Positions 1 through 10,019 of a DNA stretch of 23,281 bases are shown here, one piece after another. The notes under the pieces were generated by a model. That model was not told the origin of the DNA. It searched no databases and was given only the letters and a program-made list of their open reading frames with translations. Both the position numbers and the translations under genes were made by a program. The first letter of the stretch is position 1. Every line of letters starts with the position of its first letter. Where the stretch lies: positions 1-23,281 of the forward strand of contig CAXKVR010000387.1 of the NCBI GenBank assembly GCA_964058845.1, in the 5' to 3' direction. Origin of the DNA: Carex sylvatica (Eukaryota; Streptophyta; Magnoliopsida; Poales; Cyperaceae).

Positions 1-232
1 GAAATTTTTATAAATACCCAAAACAAATAATGAATTACGGAATCTACCCTATTTTTTATAAAAATTCGATTTATGCCCTGTCCGGTTAACGGTTAACCGG
101 ACTCGTGATACTTTTCCGCTGAATGGAGTCCCGGACTTTTATAAATAAACCCGGTTAACGGTTAACCGGACTCGTATACCCGGTTAATGGTGGGCCGGAA
201 ATATGATTTATGTCCGGTTAATGGTTAACCGA
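1..232 (+). repeat. Left terminal inverted repeat of element A
   Basis: Reverse-complementary to 9788-10019. The first 102 bases match with one mismatch (the central base of the palindrome at 82-100); the next ~130 match with scattered differences, for example the shared block TTTCCGCTGAATGGAGTCCC. The outer ~80 bases are AT-rich and the inner part is built from CCGG-bounded palindromes. Confidence 0.93.
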
Positions 233-292
233 ACCAAGTCCGGTTAACGGTCCACCGGACAGAATGCATTCATCCGGTTATTGGTTGACCGG
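82..292. repeat. Subterminal palindrome array, left side of element A
   Basis: Six 19-bp units at 82-100, 151-169, 180-198, 214-232, 240-258 and 274-292. The best unit is CCGGTTAACGGTTAACCGG: two 9-bp arms around one central base. Other units keep the CCGGT and CCGG edges with changes inside one arm. Repeated symmetric sites in TIRs are plausible binding sites for a dimeric protein such as the transposase or the PMD protein; this is inference. The CpG sites and arms could also be methylation targets or form hairpins. Confidence 0.88.
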
Positions 293-310
293 TTTGTGGT
301 TTTGCTCGGT

Positions 311-317
311 TATATAA
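311..317 (+). promoter_or_regulatory. Probable TATA box for the element A transposase
   Basis: TATATAA lies directly inside the palindrome array, and a CT-rich stretch (about 336-352) follows at typical start-site distance. A strong 5' splice site (GTATGT at 390) lies downstream. This fits transcription inward from the TIR. The start site itself is not proven. Confidence 0.5.
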
Positions 318-389
318 CCCGACGAGCTATCAGACTTCTCCGCACCTCTCCGAAAATTTCATACGTGCTACCTATCTACGAAAAAAAAA

Positions 390-1268
390 GTATGTTTTTT
401 TTTTATTAATGAAATTATATAAATTGTTAATATTTAAAATATTTCTGTAACTAATAATGACAAATCGAATTTATTTGAATGACGTATATTTTTTTTTAAC
501 ATGTTCTTAAATTTGTAATTTTTTTAGTGAATAAATTTTTAATTAATTTGTACTAATTTTGGTAGCTATATTTTTCAAAAATGACAAATTTATTTCAATG
601 ACTTGTATTTTATTTTAACTTGTTCTTAAATTTGTATTTTTTTTTAGTGAATAAATTTTTAATTAATTTGTACTAATTTTTGTAGCTATATTTTTCAAAA
701 ATGACAAATTTATTTCAATGACTTGTATTTTTTTTAACTTGTTCTTAAATTTATATTTTTTTTTAGTGAATTAATTTTTAATTAATTTGTACTAATTTTT
801 GTAGCTATATTTTTCAAAAATGACAAATTTATTTCAATGACTTGTAATTTTTTTAACTTGTTCTTAAATTTATATTTTTTTTTAGTGAATTAATTTTTAA
901 TTAATTTGTACTAATTTTTGTAGCTATATTTTTCAAAAATGACAAATTTATTTCAATGACTTGTAATTTTTTTTAACTTGTTCTTAAATTTATATTTTTT
1001 TTTAGTGAATAAATTTTTACATATGATATCATTTGTTATGTACCGCACTAAATTATACCTAAAAATTTAATTATTAAATTTGTCTTGACATATACATTTT
1101 TTTTTTTTAAAAACATCATAAAAATTACTCATTCTTCGTACTTTATCATTCATACAAAAATAAATCAGTAAATTATTAGCTATCCATATTTTTTTTTTAA
1201 CTATCTATCTTTTTTGGACATTAAGATTTTTTTTGAAATTATGTTAATTATTATTTTTTTAATTACAG
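390..1268 (+). other. Leader (5' UTR) intron of the element A transposase, repeat-filled
   Basis: The donor GTATGT begins at base 390 after an A-run. A T-rich tract ending in TTACAG at 1268 is a good acceptor. Everything between is AT-rich and noncoding and includes the ~119-bp tandem repeat. Assignment rests on splice-site consensus only. Confidence 0.55.
455..1018. repeat. ~119-bp AT-rich tandem repeat, about 4.5 copies
   Basis: The landmark TTTTAGTGAAT recurs with its GTGAAT at 527, 647, 766, 885 and 1005, giving periods of 120, 119, 119 and 120. Each unit also contains TTAATTTGTACTAATTTT, GTAGCTATATTTTTC and AATGACAAATTTATT. The first copy is diverged, later copies are nearly identical. 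Each unit contains a T-run followed by AG, resembling a splice acceptor. Confidence 0.92.
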
Positions 1269-1505
1269 ATACGAAGCACACGATCACACTCAGACGGAGA
1301 GAAAGGAAGAACCTAAAGGCAAAGATAAAGGAAGATAAAAAAGAAAAAAGAAAAAAAAGGTCATTTTTTTATTAATTTGTAAATTATTTAGTTTTAGCAA
1401 TTATGTTACTTATTATTTAATTTGTTATAAATAGTAGTTTATTATTTTTTATCCAGGTGTGGTTTTAAAATTGTAGTTTGTTATTCAGACGAATCAAAAC
1501 AAAAA
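1269..1505 (+). other. Transposase 5' leader exon(s) with a possible second intron
   Basis: Purine-rich leader sequence follows the acceptor at 1268. A second possible intron runs from GT at 1360 to CAG at 1456 or 1488. The start codon at 1506 follows CAAAACAAAAA. No coding capacity is seen here. Confidence 0.4.
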
Positions 1506-4504
1506 ATGACCGTCATCTGTGTGAGAATTTTTGTTGGAGGAGAAATCATGTACAATGATGACGGAGTTTTTTACAGCACCCGACCTAAATACTCATTACC
1601 TATAACCATGGAGCATAACTTTGATTATCTCCAAAATGAGATTTATAAACTGATTGGGTATACCGTTAGTGAAGCAAATATGGAAATTCAAGCCAGGTTT
1701 AACATGTCTACCGATGGCCAACGTGACTATCAATTGGTACCAATAACAAACCAGCAATCGTTCGAAATGATTTTAGGAATTTTGGCGTCTTTTCCACAAA
1801 GGGTCCCGATTCTAGAGTTGTTTGTAGAATTGGAACCGAACCATACCGGTTTTAATTTCCAATCAAATATGAACAGTCAGATACCTGAAACTCGATCTCG
1901 ACCCAGTACGAGTAGGAACCCTGAACCCATAACTCGATCCCGACCCAGCACCAGTCAGAATCCTGAACCCACAACTCGATCCCGACCCAGTACCAGTCGG
2001 GTTCGTAGACCAGTACCGATTCCAGATTTTGTTCCACCTGTGGATGCGATTGATGATGACAGTTTGGAGAGCGGGGATGAGATGCTCTCAGATGAGTCAT
2101 CAGGTTCCGACAATGACGTTAGAGCAATCAGACGGTCACAATCACGTAACCCGATAACTGGTCGGGATGATATGAGACATTCAGTTGATAGTTTCAATGA
2201 CATATCCGGTTTTCGGCCTGCAGATATCGATTTTTTCAGCAGCTCAACCAGAACATTTGACAATCCATTAGCCAAAGGCCAAGTGTTTGAGTCGAAAGCG
2301 GCTTTAAAGGTAGCAATAAATGAGTTTCATATCCAAAATAATTATGAATGTTTGGTTTCTAAAAGCGAAACTAAACGTTTAACTATAAAGTGCAGAGATA
2401 ATTTTTGCAAATTCAAGTTATCCGCGAAGCTTAACGGTCTTTCAGGATCTTGGATTATTACCAAACAAGCAATGCCTCATGTATGCAAAGTACCGGCAAC
2501 ACGTGCTGATCATCGTCAGCTTACTGCAGAGATGATTGCCCTATCAATTGATGATGCAATTAGAAAGGATGTGTGCGCGCCTATAAATCATATCCGCGAT
2601 TTGGTGAAAAAAGAGTACAAAAATGTAACACCTAAGTACAACAAATTATGGCGAGGCCGTGAGCTTGCTATTGCAAATCTGTTTGGTAGTTGGGAGAACT
2701 CGTACAACTTGCTTATTCCACTTTTGGAAGCCATACAAAGAAATAATCCAGGAACCAAATATTGTGTGACCTCGACCCCTATTGACGGAGAAACTGACAG
2801 GTATTTCAAGCAAGCCGCATGGGCATATGGGCCTTGTATTGCAGCGCTGCCGTTCCTCAGACCAGTGATTAGTATCGATGCTTGTTTCATGTCAGGACGG
2901 TACCAAGGTAGATTGCTAATGGCATGTATGTACGATGCCGAGAACCAATTACTTCCATTGGCTTTTGCAATTGTGGAGAAAGAAAGTGCAGAAAACTGGG
3001 GATTTTTTATGAGATGGTTGCGATTGGAAGTAATTGGAGATAATCGATTTTTTTGTGTCATCTCGGATAGACATTTAGGAATTAAATCCGTGTTCCAGAG
3101 TTCACTTCTCGGATGGGATGAGTCTACCGACCAATGTGTCCACCGGTATTGTTCTCAACATGTTGCCGAGAACCTCTTCAAGCACGTGGGACGAAACAGA
3201 GATGTCAGTGATAGGTTCAAAATTGGAGTAAACAAATGCAAACCTAGGAGGTTGACAGAGATGTTTGAAGACTTCGAAGTTGGTTGTCCAGAGGCTATCG
3301 ATTATCTTAACAAGGTGGGTAAGAGGGATCCTAACGATGAAGACGAGCTACCATGTCCGGATAAACTATATCAAGCAATGGACGGAGGTCACCGATGGGG
3401 AATAATGACAACAAATGGGTCGGAGTCACTGAATGCTGTTTTCAAAGTTAGTCGGCGCTTGCCGGTTGCAGCAATCGTGGAGGACACGTTTTATAAGTTA
3501 AATAGATGGTTTTATGAACGGCGGAACAAAGCTTTAATGAGACTTCAACGAGGGGAGTTGTGGTCCGAAAGGGTAAGTGAGTTATTGCAAAAGCGTATCA
3601 ATAAATCTCTGAACATGACTGTGGTTCCTTACGGTAGATACATTGGGGTTTTTGAGGTCATGGTTAGGGGTGAAAAAATTCCTGCAAGGCGTAATCAGCC
3701 AAGACTTGAGTATACCCGTAGAGATTTTGGGTATAGAGTTGTTGTCAGGGATAACAACAAGGCTGAGTGTGAATGTCAGAAGCCCCAACTGACCGGTATA
3801 CCATGTTCTCATTTCATGGCCGTGGTCCGAGAAATGAAATATGATGAAAATTTATACGTCAGCCCCTTGTACAGTTCGTCAATACTGGAACAAACATGGA
3901 GTGCATATTTCGAACCTAAAGGCAACCAAAATGAATGGCCAGAATACAACGGCCCCAAAATTAAACCTGAGAGCAGATTGATCAAAAAAGGAAGGAGACG
4001 GCACAACCGCATACCGATGGAAATGGACAGAATGCAGGGTCGAAGGCTCGGACATCAGGCTCATCGGGAGACAATTGATCGGAATGCAGCAGGTACAATT
4101 AATCAGCTAATTAGAAATATCTGTCCAAGATAAATTCAAAATTTAATACATGTTGTACTTGTAATGTAGAGGAGGCAGCAAGACAGGCAGAGGCCGGATC
4201 ATCGTCGTCGAGAAGGTCAGGAAGGGGATCTTACAGCAGATCTCAAACAGGGCCATCTGAAGCACGAAGGATGAGCACATCTGACGCAGGTAGGAGGAGC
4301 ATATTTGAAACAGGAAGGAGCGCCACATCTGAAGCAGGAAGGAGAAGCACATCTTCAACAAGGCCATCTAGTACAGCTAACCAGTCGCAAACAGGGCCAT
4401 TTGGTACAGCTAACCAGCAGGAAGGATCAGAGCAACAAGGAAGAAGAAGTGCATCTGGGCTGTCCATCTTTGGATTTCGTCTTAATTTGCATCGTAAAGG
4501 ATAA
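1506..4504 (+). CDS. MuDR-type MULE transposase, element A (two coding exons)
   Basis: Catalyses cut-and-paste movement in the nucleus. Coding exons are 1506-4092 and 4170-4504, giving 973 residues. Domains in order: an N-terminal PB1/ubiquitin-like region (about 1-110); a Ser/Arg/Pro and acidic linker (about 120-250); a MuDR WRKY-GCM1-type zinc finger at about 255-330 with C296, C301, H325 and C327; the MULE DDE core with D458 (SIDACF), D521 (CVISDRH) and a candidate glutamate at 585-591; the family motif WGIMTTNGSESLN (about 631-643); and a SWIM zinc finger with C755, C757, C767 and H769. No internal stop interrupts it. Splicing of a 77-bp intron replaces the last 13 residues of the unspliced frame (which stops at 4133) with a Ser/Arg/Gly-rich tail. 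The start gives the full N-terminal domain. Family call is firm; the third catalytic residue is less certain. Confidence 0.93.
1890..2015 (+). repeat. 42-bp in-frame tandem repeat in the transposase linker
   Basis: Three copies start at 1890, 1932 and 1974 (42-bp period), each encoding a 14-residue unit that begins TRSRPSTS; the first two continue with (R/Q)NPEP and the third has diverged. It lies between the N-terminal domain and the zinc finger. The reading frame is kept. Confidence 0.85.
4093..4169 (+). other. Coding intron near the 3' end of the element A transposase
   Basis: Donor CAG|GTACAA and acceptor TGTAATGTAG| bound 77 bp. Removing it joins a phase-1 codon (G + AG = Glu) and opens a further 111-codon frame ending at TAA 4502-4504. 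The decayed transposase of element B has an intron at the equivalent place (after motif KRIPNSMDDM) followed by a similar Ser/Gly-rich tail, which supports the call. Confidence 0.8.
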
Positions 4505-5115
4505 ACGTGCAAATTATTTTATGTTTTAACTGTATTGTAACATAAATAGTGTTATGTTGTTTTACTTTATGTTTGATTTTGTGTACTGTACTGTTTTGTA
4601 ACACAATTATTCTATGTTTACTGTACGATTAGTCTATGTTTGATTTTGTTGTTGAACATGATGAAAAATAGCAAAAGAGGTACTGAAAATGCCAAATGTC
4701 ACTGTAAGGAAATACTTCTTTTGAGGCGAGCACATCATCGGTTGCCACTAATTAGAAGCCGAATGCTAAGAAGACTACTGGTAAGAAGTCGATTGGTAAG
4801 AAGTCGGTTGGTAAGAAATAGCAACTGTATTTTTTTTATTTTTTTATATTACATAAGATGTTTCTTCTTATTGTGTATGATGAAGAAGGAGCAACTGTAT
4901 TTTTATTATTTGTAAATCTAGTCGTCACGTTTTTTTTCTACACTATTTTTTTGTTTGTTATGTAAAACATAAAAACTAAGACGTAATAAAACATGAAATA
5001 TAATAAAACATAAAAGATAATAAAATAAAACATAATAAAATACAACATAATAAAATAACACATAATAAACTATAAAATATAATACAATAAAATATGAAAT
5101 AGATAAAAGATAAGA
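4505..5115. other. Shared 3' region between the convergent genes of element A
   Basis: No convincing coding sequence. It holds T-rich repeats with TATGTTT (about 4540-4650), three near-copies of a 15-bp AAGAAGTCGRTTGGT unit (about 4780-4820), and an A-rich stretch at about 4970-5110 with many AATAAA and ATAAAACATAA motifs. Both transcripts must end here, and polyadenylation signals are available on both strands. Confidence 0.6.
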
Positions 5116-8100
5116 TCAACGGCCGGGAATATGACCGGGATAATCTGCATGCGAGAAGCGCTGTCTCCGATGACGCTGCCTGTGGCCCCTGCCTAGCGGT
5201 TCTTCTTCTTGGCTACCCTCAGATGGACGTGGAGTCTCATCAAGTGAATGAGATGTGGATGCCCCTGCATCACCACCAGGTGGACGAGATGTCGATGCCC
5301 CTGCATTTTATGTTGCATTACTTTTTTATTATAACACCCTAAGTTAGAAAAAAAAAGTGAAGCTCACCTGCGTCACCAGTACCGACAGATGGACCTCCTA
5401 GAAGCCAGCTAGTCGTCTGAACCTCACGCTCACGCTGTAAAGTATCCATAGATAGTCGTTGGGCGTACTCCACATCCTCTTGATTCTGCGCATCCAAAAA
5501 ATCATCAAAGGTGCGTGTGCCAAATCCGTGCGCCTGATATTCTGCCCAAGACGGATCGTGTCCACTTTGATCCTGATTGATATGCAACCGCATACACATT
5601 TTTAATTCCTAAAAAAATACATGTAATTCATTTAATATACTTCTTCTGAACGAAGTATATACCTGTCCAAGATCAAGGCCGTAGCTCGGTCCATGCGGCT
5701 GAAAAATACTTTCCGGATGCCAAGCTTGCGTCCCCTGATCCTGAGGTATCTGCAATTGAAGGTTAGTTTCATAAGTTGTGATTTATAAACAAATTTGTCT
5801 AAGTCATGCTACAAAATTACCTGTCCGGGGTCTGCGGCTGGATACGGAGGATTTACCGGTGCAAATGCTTCCTGGTGGATGTATTTTCTCCATTCGGTGC
5901 CGTCGTATAACCAATCCTTAAAAGGATCTGGGCCTTCGAATCTAGGCGGATCAGGATATGGGTACACCCCAATAGGAGTAGGCTCGTCCGATGGAACTGC
6001 TTCCCAGTTTTCCGGAACCTCTGCTTCATCCATCAATTGTCGCGCACGTGGACCGTAACCTGTATCACAGCAGAGACGCCAGCCTGTCCTCATTAATTTT
6101 TTCCCAACCTTACGCCACCCCTTGGTGAAGAACATCTTGACACCGTGCGCCAACTCTCCAATCCCAGTCAACGCCTGTACACAAACAGTTTCAATTTTAG
6201 CAATTATGAGTTATAAATAACTGAACCAATGAGAATAGCAAGTAAAAATATTTACAGTCCGAGTGATAAGTGGTCCGTGGGGAATGTGTCCAGTCGGCCC
6301 ATGCTCTACTCTGGGGAGCTGCATCGTACGATCCATTCCTTCCACGTGCTGGTCAAACAGATAAACAGATGTCATACATCTCTTCTGGTACCACTTGCGA
6401 TAACGTGGAAGGTCATTTTGGTCAAACGAGCGACCTTCTCTAATTACTTGCGCCTCATATGCAGTAGCCAACTGAACATATGTCACGTGTCTTGTGTCCC
6501 ATGACTCGTTCTTCTTTGAGCCCAACATGAACCTGTTCATAATTTTGTAACAACTTAATACCCGAAATTAACTAACATAAATAGGAAAAATAACAGTGAG
6601 TAAACCTTACTTGTGCAACTCCACGTGCGTGTGCCTATTCAGTGGATCTGGCACCGGAATCTCTTGAAACAATCCGAATTGCCGCATGCAGCGATCCGGA
6701 TAAGTATGCTCAACGATCCAATAAAATATCAATGGACCGCGATACAAGTAGTAGGGCTGATAAATTTAGTAAAAATGTGAGTTATAATTTATAAGTACAG
6801 TGACATATAACTAAATTATAACTTGATTGAAATATACCTTTCCCGCCTGAGTCACTGTCGGAAGCTTGTTGTAGACACTTCCGTAGGGCTCCCAATTTAC
6901 ACGATCCTCCGTCAAACTCTGAAACTGGCCCCGCGGGATACGTGCACCCTGGGTCTTGAAGTGGGAGGATGCAGTGTACTTGTGCGGACCACACCATTTG
7001 TACGCAAAAGATGGGCATGTGTCAAGTGTTGGAGCGCCCCAGACAGGTTCCCAGTTTTTAGTTTGAGGCTCAGGCCGGTGAACTGGAAAACGAGTCCACG
7101 ACCAGTGCTGCAGAAGCATCACCGGACCATGCATAGATCCTCTCCCGGGGTCGGTAGCGACACATAGATGCCGATACAGATACGCAAGAACTGCTCCACC
7201 CCAATTGTACTGTACCGGCTGGTCTAAATCCACAATTAGATCGAGATACCACAGCGGTATCCCGTCCCCGCCACTGTCAACGAACAAACTGGACGACATC
7301 AGGTCCAAGATATATGCACGGACATACCTAGCAAAATTCAATACAATGTTAGTAAATTATTGATAAGCTAAAACACAAGTAAATTGATGTATATATAAAT
7401 ATATATATAATATTTACCACTTCAGTATTTGATCGTTGCGATCTGCCGGTAGCGTCTTGAATCGTTCACGAAATTTAGATTTTAGAAAAGTCAACTCCAA
7501 TGTTCTTTCATTTCCCTCATGCCCCCGTTTTTTCATAAGATCACTCTGCTCATGCTCTTTTATCCCTAACAATTCGAAGAGCCGACCTTTTGCAAATCTC
7601 CCGTCTGTACTCCCCGTGACTGGGACCCCCGTAATAGGCAAACCCCACAAGCAGCTCACATCCTCTAACGTAACTGTAATTTATCAAATAAAAAAATATA
7701 AATTTCTTCATTTCAGTTATCACTAAATTATCACAAAGCAGTAGTTTATTTGAAATAGTTTTGTAGTTAATACCTGTCATCTCTCCAAATGGAAGATGAA
7801 AGGTGTGCGTCTCAGGACGCCACCGCTCCACAAGTCCGTGTATTAGCGCCGCATCTATTTTTTTGTGAGGCATTACTGCGATCTGGTATAAACCCAATCG
7901 AATCAAAAATGGTGCGTATGCAACGTGGTATGCAGTCTGACAACGGTAGTGCTTCACGTTTATAACCTCCATTTTCTATATTACAAAAAAAAAATTTAGA
8001 AAAATTCAAACAAGATGATATTTCAAAAAAAAAAAGTAAATGCTTACCTCATCGGAAGCGTGACACACCCTGTGATAGCTGTGCGGTATCCACAACAGAT

Positions 8101-8152
8101 CACTAAAATTATCTCGTGCCATATTTACTTCCTCAATGATTTCGTCTGCCAT
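5116..8152 (-). CDS. Plant mobile domain (PMD) protein of element A, ten exons, intact
   Basis: Exons on the - strand are 8152-8048, 7975-7774, 7673-7418, 7327-6838, 6756-6611, 6532-6256, 6174-5821, 5749-5663, 5608-5368 and 5300-5116. All introns are GT-AG and the phases fit, giving 780 residues plus TGA with no stop. The PMD (MAIN/MAIL1-like, formerly aminotransferase-like) covers about 40-450, with LVERWRPETHTFHLPFGEMT at 83-102, then VTLEDVSCLWGLPITG, NWGGAVLAYLYRHL (229-242) and DRCMRQFGLFQ (372-382). The C-terminal part is Pro/Gly-rich with a basic end (RRQRFSHADYPGHIPGR). The start ATGGCA sits one base after a leader-intron acceptor. Host PMD proteins are nuclear and act in gene expression and transposon silencing; the role of transposon copies is unknown. 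It faces the transposase gene tail to tail. The exon model is my own derivation and needs transcript support. Confidence 0.88.
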
Positions 8153-8299
8153 GCTACAAAATTAATTCAAAGTTAATTCATTGTTTTTAAAAATTTTAAA
8201 CTAATGTAAATTGTTTTACATTTTTGTAATTATATCTAAATCAATTTAGATTATCTAAACTGATTGTAAATCTATTCGGAACTAATTTGTAATTTTCTA

Positions 8300-9060
8300 A
8301 ACTATTTAACACTATTTTAAAATTTTCTAAATTTTTCTATACCGTGTTGGAACTTTATTAAATTAATCTAAACTATTTTGAAACTTTTTAAATTATTTGG
8401 CCACTATTTTAAAATTTTCTAAATTATTCTACACTCTTTTGAAACTTTCTAAATTATTTTTTACCATTTTAATATTTTACAAATTACTCTAAATCATTTT
8501 AATTTTTTTCTAAATTATTATACAATATTTTGCAACTTTCTAAATTATTCGGCCACTATTTTAAAATTTCCTAAATTATTCTACACTATTTTGGAACCTT
8601 TCTAAATTATTCTACATTATTTTGAAACTATTTTGGAACTTTTCTAAATTATTCTACAATATTTTGCATATTTTGCAACTTTCTAAATTATTCGGCTACT
8701 ATTTTAAAATTTTACAAATTATTCTAAACTATTCTAAATTATTCTACACTGTTTTTGAACTTTCTAAATTATTTTTCACCATTTTTATATTTTACAAATT
8801 ATTATAAATTATTTTAAATTTTTTTCTAAATTATGGTAAAATATTAAAAAAACTTCAAAATTATTCGGGCACCACTTTACATATTTTTAAATTATTTTAT
8901 ACTATTTTGGAACCTCCTAAACTATTATATATTATTTTTAAACTATTTTGGAATTTGTCTAAATTATTTTACAATATTTTGCAACTTTCTAAATTATTCG
9001 GCCACTATTTTAAAAATTTTCTAAATATTCTAAATTGTTTTCAAATTTTCTAAACTAATA
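8300..9060. repeat. Degenerate AT-rich minisatellite
   Basis: Variants of AACTTTCTAAATTATTC and ACTATTTTGGAACTTT recur with irregular spacing, often 30-60 bp. Copies are diverged and the exact period is hard to fix by eye. Apparent open frames across it are repeat artefacts. Confidence 0.7.
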
Positions 9061-9119
9061 TAAACTACTTCTAAATAATTATAATTATTTCGACAATATT
9101 CTAAACAAATAATCTAAGC

Positions 9120-9540
9120 AATATTGTAAATTCTAAACAATTTAAACAATATTCTAAATAATCTAAACAATATTCTAAATAATCTAAATAAGAATGCAAA
9201 TAATTCTAAATAATCTAAACAATATTCTAAATAATCTAAACAATATTCTAAATAATCTAAATAATAATACAAATAATTCTAAATAATCTAAACAATATTC
9301 TAAATAATCTAAACAATATTCTAAATAATCTAAACAATATTCTAAATAATCTAAACAATAATGCAAATAATTCTAAATAATCTAAACAATATTCTAAACA
9401 ATCTAAATAATAATCCAAATAATTCTAAATAATCTAAACAATATTCTCAATAATATAAATAATAATGCAAATAATTCTAAATAATCTAAACAATATTTCA
9501 AATAATTCAAAATAAACTAAACAATCATCTAAATAATTCA
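9120..9540. repeat. 21-bp AT-rich minisatellite
   Basis: The unit AATCTAAACAATATTCTAAAT (or near variants) is tandemly repeated, cleanest at about 9215-9260 and 9280-9360, with AATAATGCAAATAATTC interruptions. Because 21 is a multiple of three, the - strand reads as a meaningless seven-residue repeat. Confidence 0.88.
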
Positions 9541-9575
9541 AAACAATATAATAAATATTCTGAAAAAAAAAAAAC

Positions 9576-9787
9576 CTGATTTTTTCTCAAAATTTCACTT
9601 TTTTTTTTCCTTTCTTCTTTTCTTTCTTCCTTTCTCTCGGCCGCCTTTTTTTTTTTCTTCAGCAGTCGCTCTCTGCCTCTCTCTCGCTCTCTCTGTTTCT
9701 CCCTCGCCGACCGTCTGCAGAAAATCGAAAACGAACGCCGAATTTAAAACGCGAGCGAGGGGTCACGGGCTGCAAAAAAAACCCTAT
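9576..9787 (-). promoter_or_regulatory. Probable promoter and first leader exon of the element A PMD gene
   Basis: The stretch between the right palindrome array and the leader-intron donor is GC-richer and, on the - strand, purine-rich (runs of GAGA and GAAGAAAGAAAAG). A TTTTAAATT element at about 9741-9749 on the - strand is a weak TATA candidate. No coding frame is evident. Confidence 0.4.
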
Positions 9788-10019
9788 GTCCGGTGCACCA
9801 TTAACCGGATCGAGAGTCCGGTGAACCGTTAACCGGATATTTGATATAAGTCCGGTTAATGGTTAACCGGTTATTTTGAAAACATCCGGGACTCCATTCA
9901 GCGGAAAGAAATCAAGGGTCCGGTTAACGGTTAACCGGACAGGGCATAAATCGAATTTTTATAAAAAATAGGGTAGATTCCGTAATTCATTATTTGTTTT
10001 GGGTATTTATAAAAATTTC
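9788..10019 (-). repeat. Right terminal inverted repeat of element A
   Basis: Reverse complement of 1-232, near-perfect over the outer 102 bases. The outer boundary may extend into the GGGGG at 10020-10024, because the corresponding left bases are not in the window. Confidence 0.93.
9790..9938. repeat. Subterminal palindrome array, right side of element A
   Basis: Four 19-bp units at 9790-9808, 9818-9836, 9852-9870 and 9920-9938. Measured from the right end their starts are 82, 150, 184 and 212, almost the same as the first four on the left (82, 151, 180, 214). The outermost unit is the perfect-arm form CCGGTTAACGGTTAACCGG. Confidence 0.88.

Larger units (their letters stand above)
8154..9575 (-). 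other. Leader (5' UTR) intron of the element A PMD gene, filled with AT-rich repeats
   Basis: On the - strand a donor ATCAG|GTTTTT lies at 9575 and an acceptor TTTTGTAG| ends at 8154, one base before the start codon's A at 8152. The ~1.4 kb between is degenerate AT repeat with no coding content. It parallels the repeat-filled leader introns of the element A transposase and element B PMD gene. Confidence 0.55.
1..10019 (+). mobile_element. Element A: large two-gene Mutator-like element (MULE), apparently intact
   Basis: Bases 1-102 recur as the reverse complement at 9918-10019 with one visible mismatch, and weaker inverted similarity continues inward to about 232/9788. Between the ends lie an open MuDR-type transposase on + and an open ten-exon PMD gene on -, arranged tail to tail. 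Long TIRs plus this transposase class define a MULE. The right TIR is followed by GGGGG; because the window opens at the matching base on the left, the element could begin a few bases before base 1 and no target-site duplication can be checked. Near-identical ends and two uninterrupted genes suggest a young, possibly autonomous copy; actual mobility is not shown. Confidence 0.9.

Noticed and set aside
1..10. Target-site duplication of element A
   Set aside because: The window opens inside or exactly at the left TIR, so no left flank exists to compare with GGGGGCTAAC after 10019.
82..292. CRISPR-like array
   Set aside because: The units are palindromic TIR sub-repeats with irregular spacing, in a plant MULE with no cas genes.
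4271..4504. Separate small + strand gene after the transposase
   Set aside because: It is in phase with the transposase after splicing 4093-4169 and matches the tail exon position in element B, so it is the last exon, not a gene of its own.
4640..4915. 91-codon + strand open frame
   Set aside because: It is basic and repetitive (RSRLVRSRLV from a 15-bp DNA repeat), has no recognised family and lies in the 3' zone between convergent genes.
5795..6504. Plus-strand open frames opposite the PMD exons
   Set aside because: They are antisense shadows of exons 6 and 7; the minus-strand frame has the PMD motifs and splice sites.
9184..9366. Minus-strand heptad-repeat open frame
   Set aside because: It is a by-product of the 21-bp minisatellite, whose period is a multiple of three.
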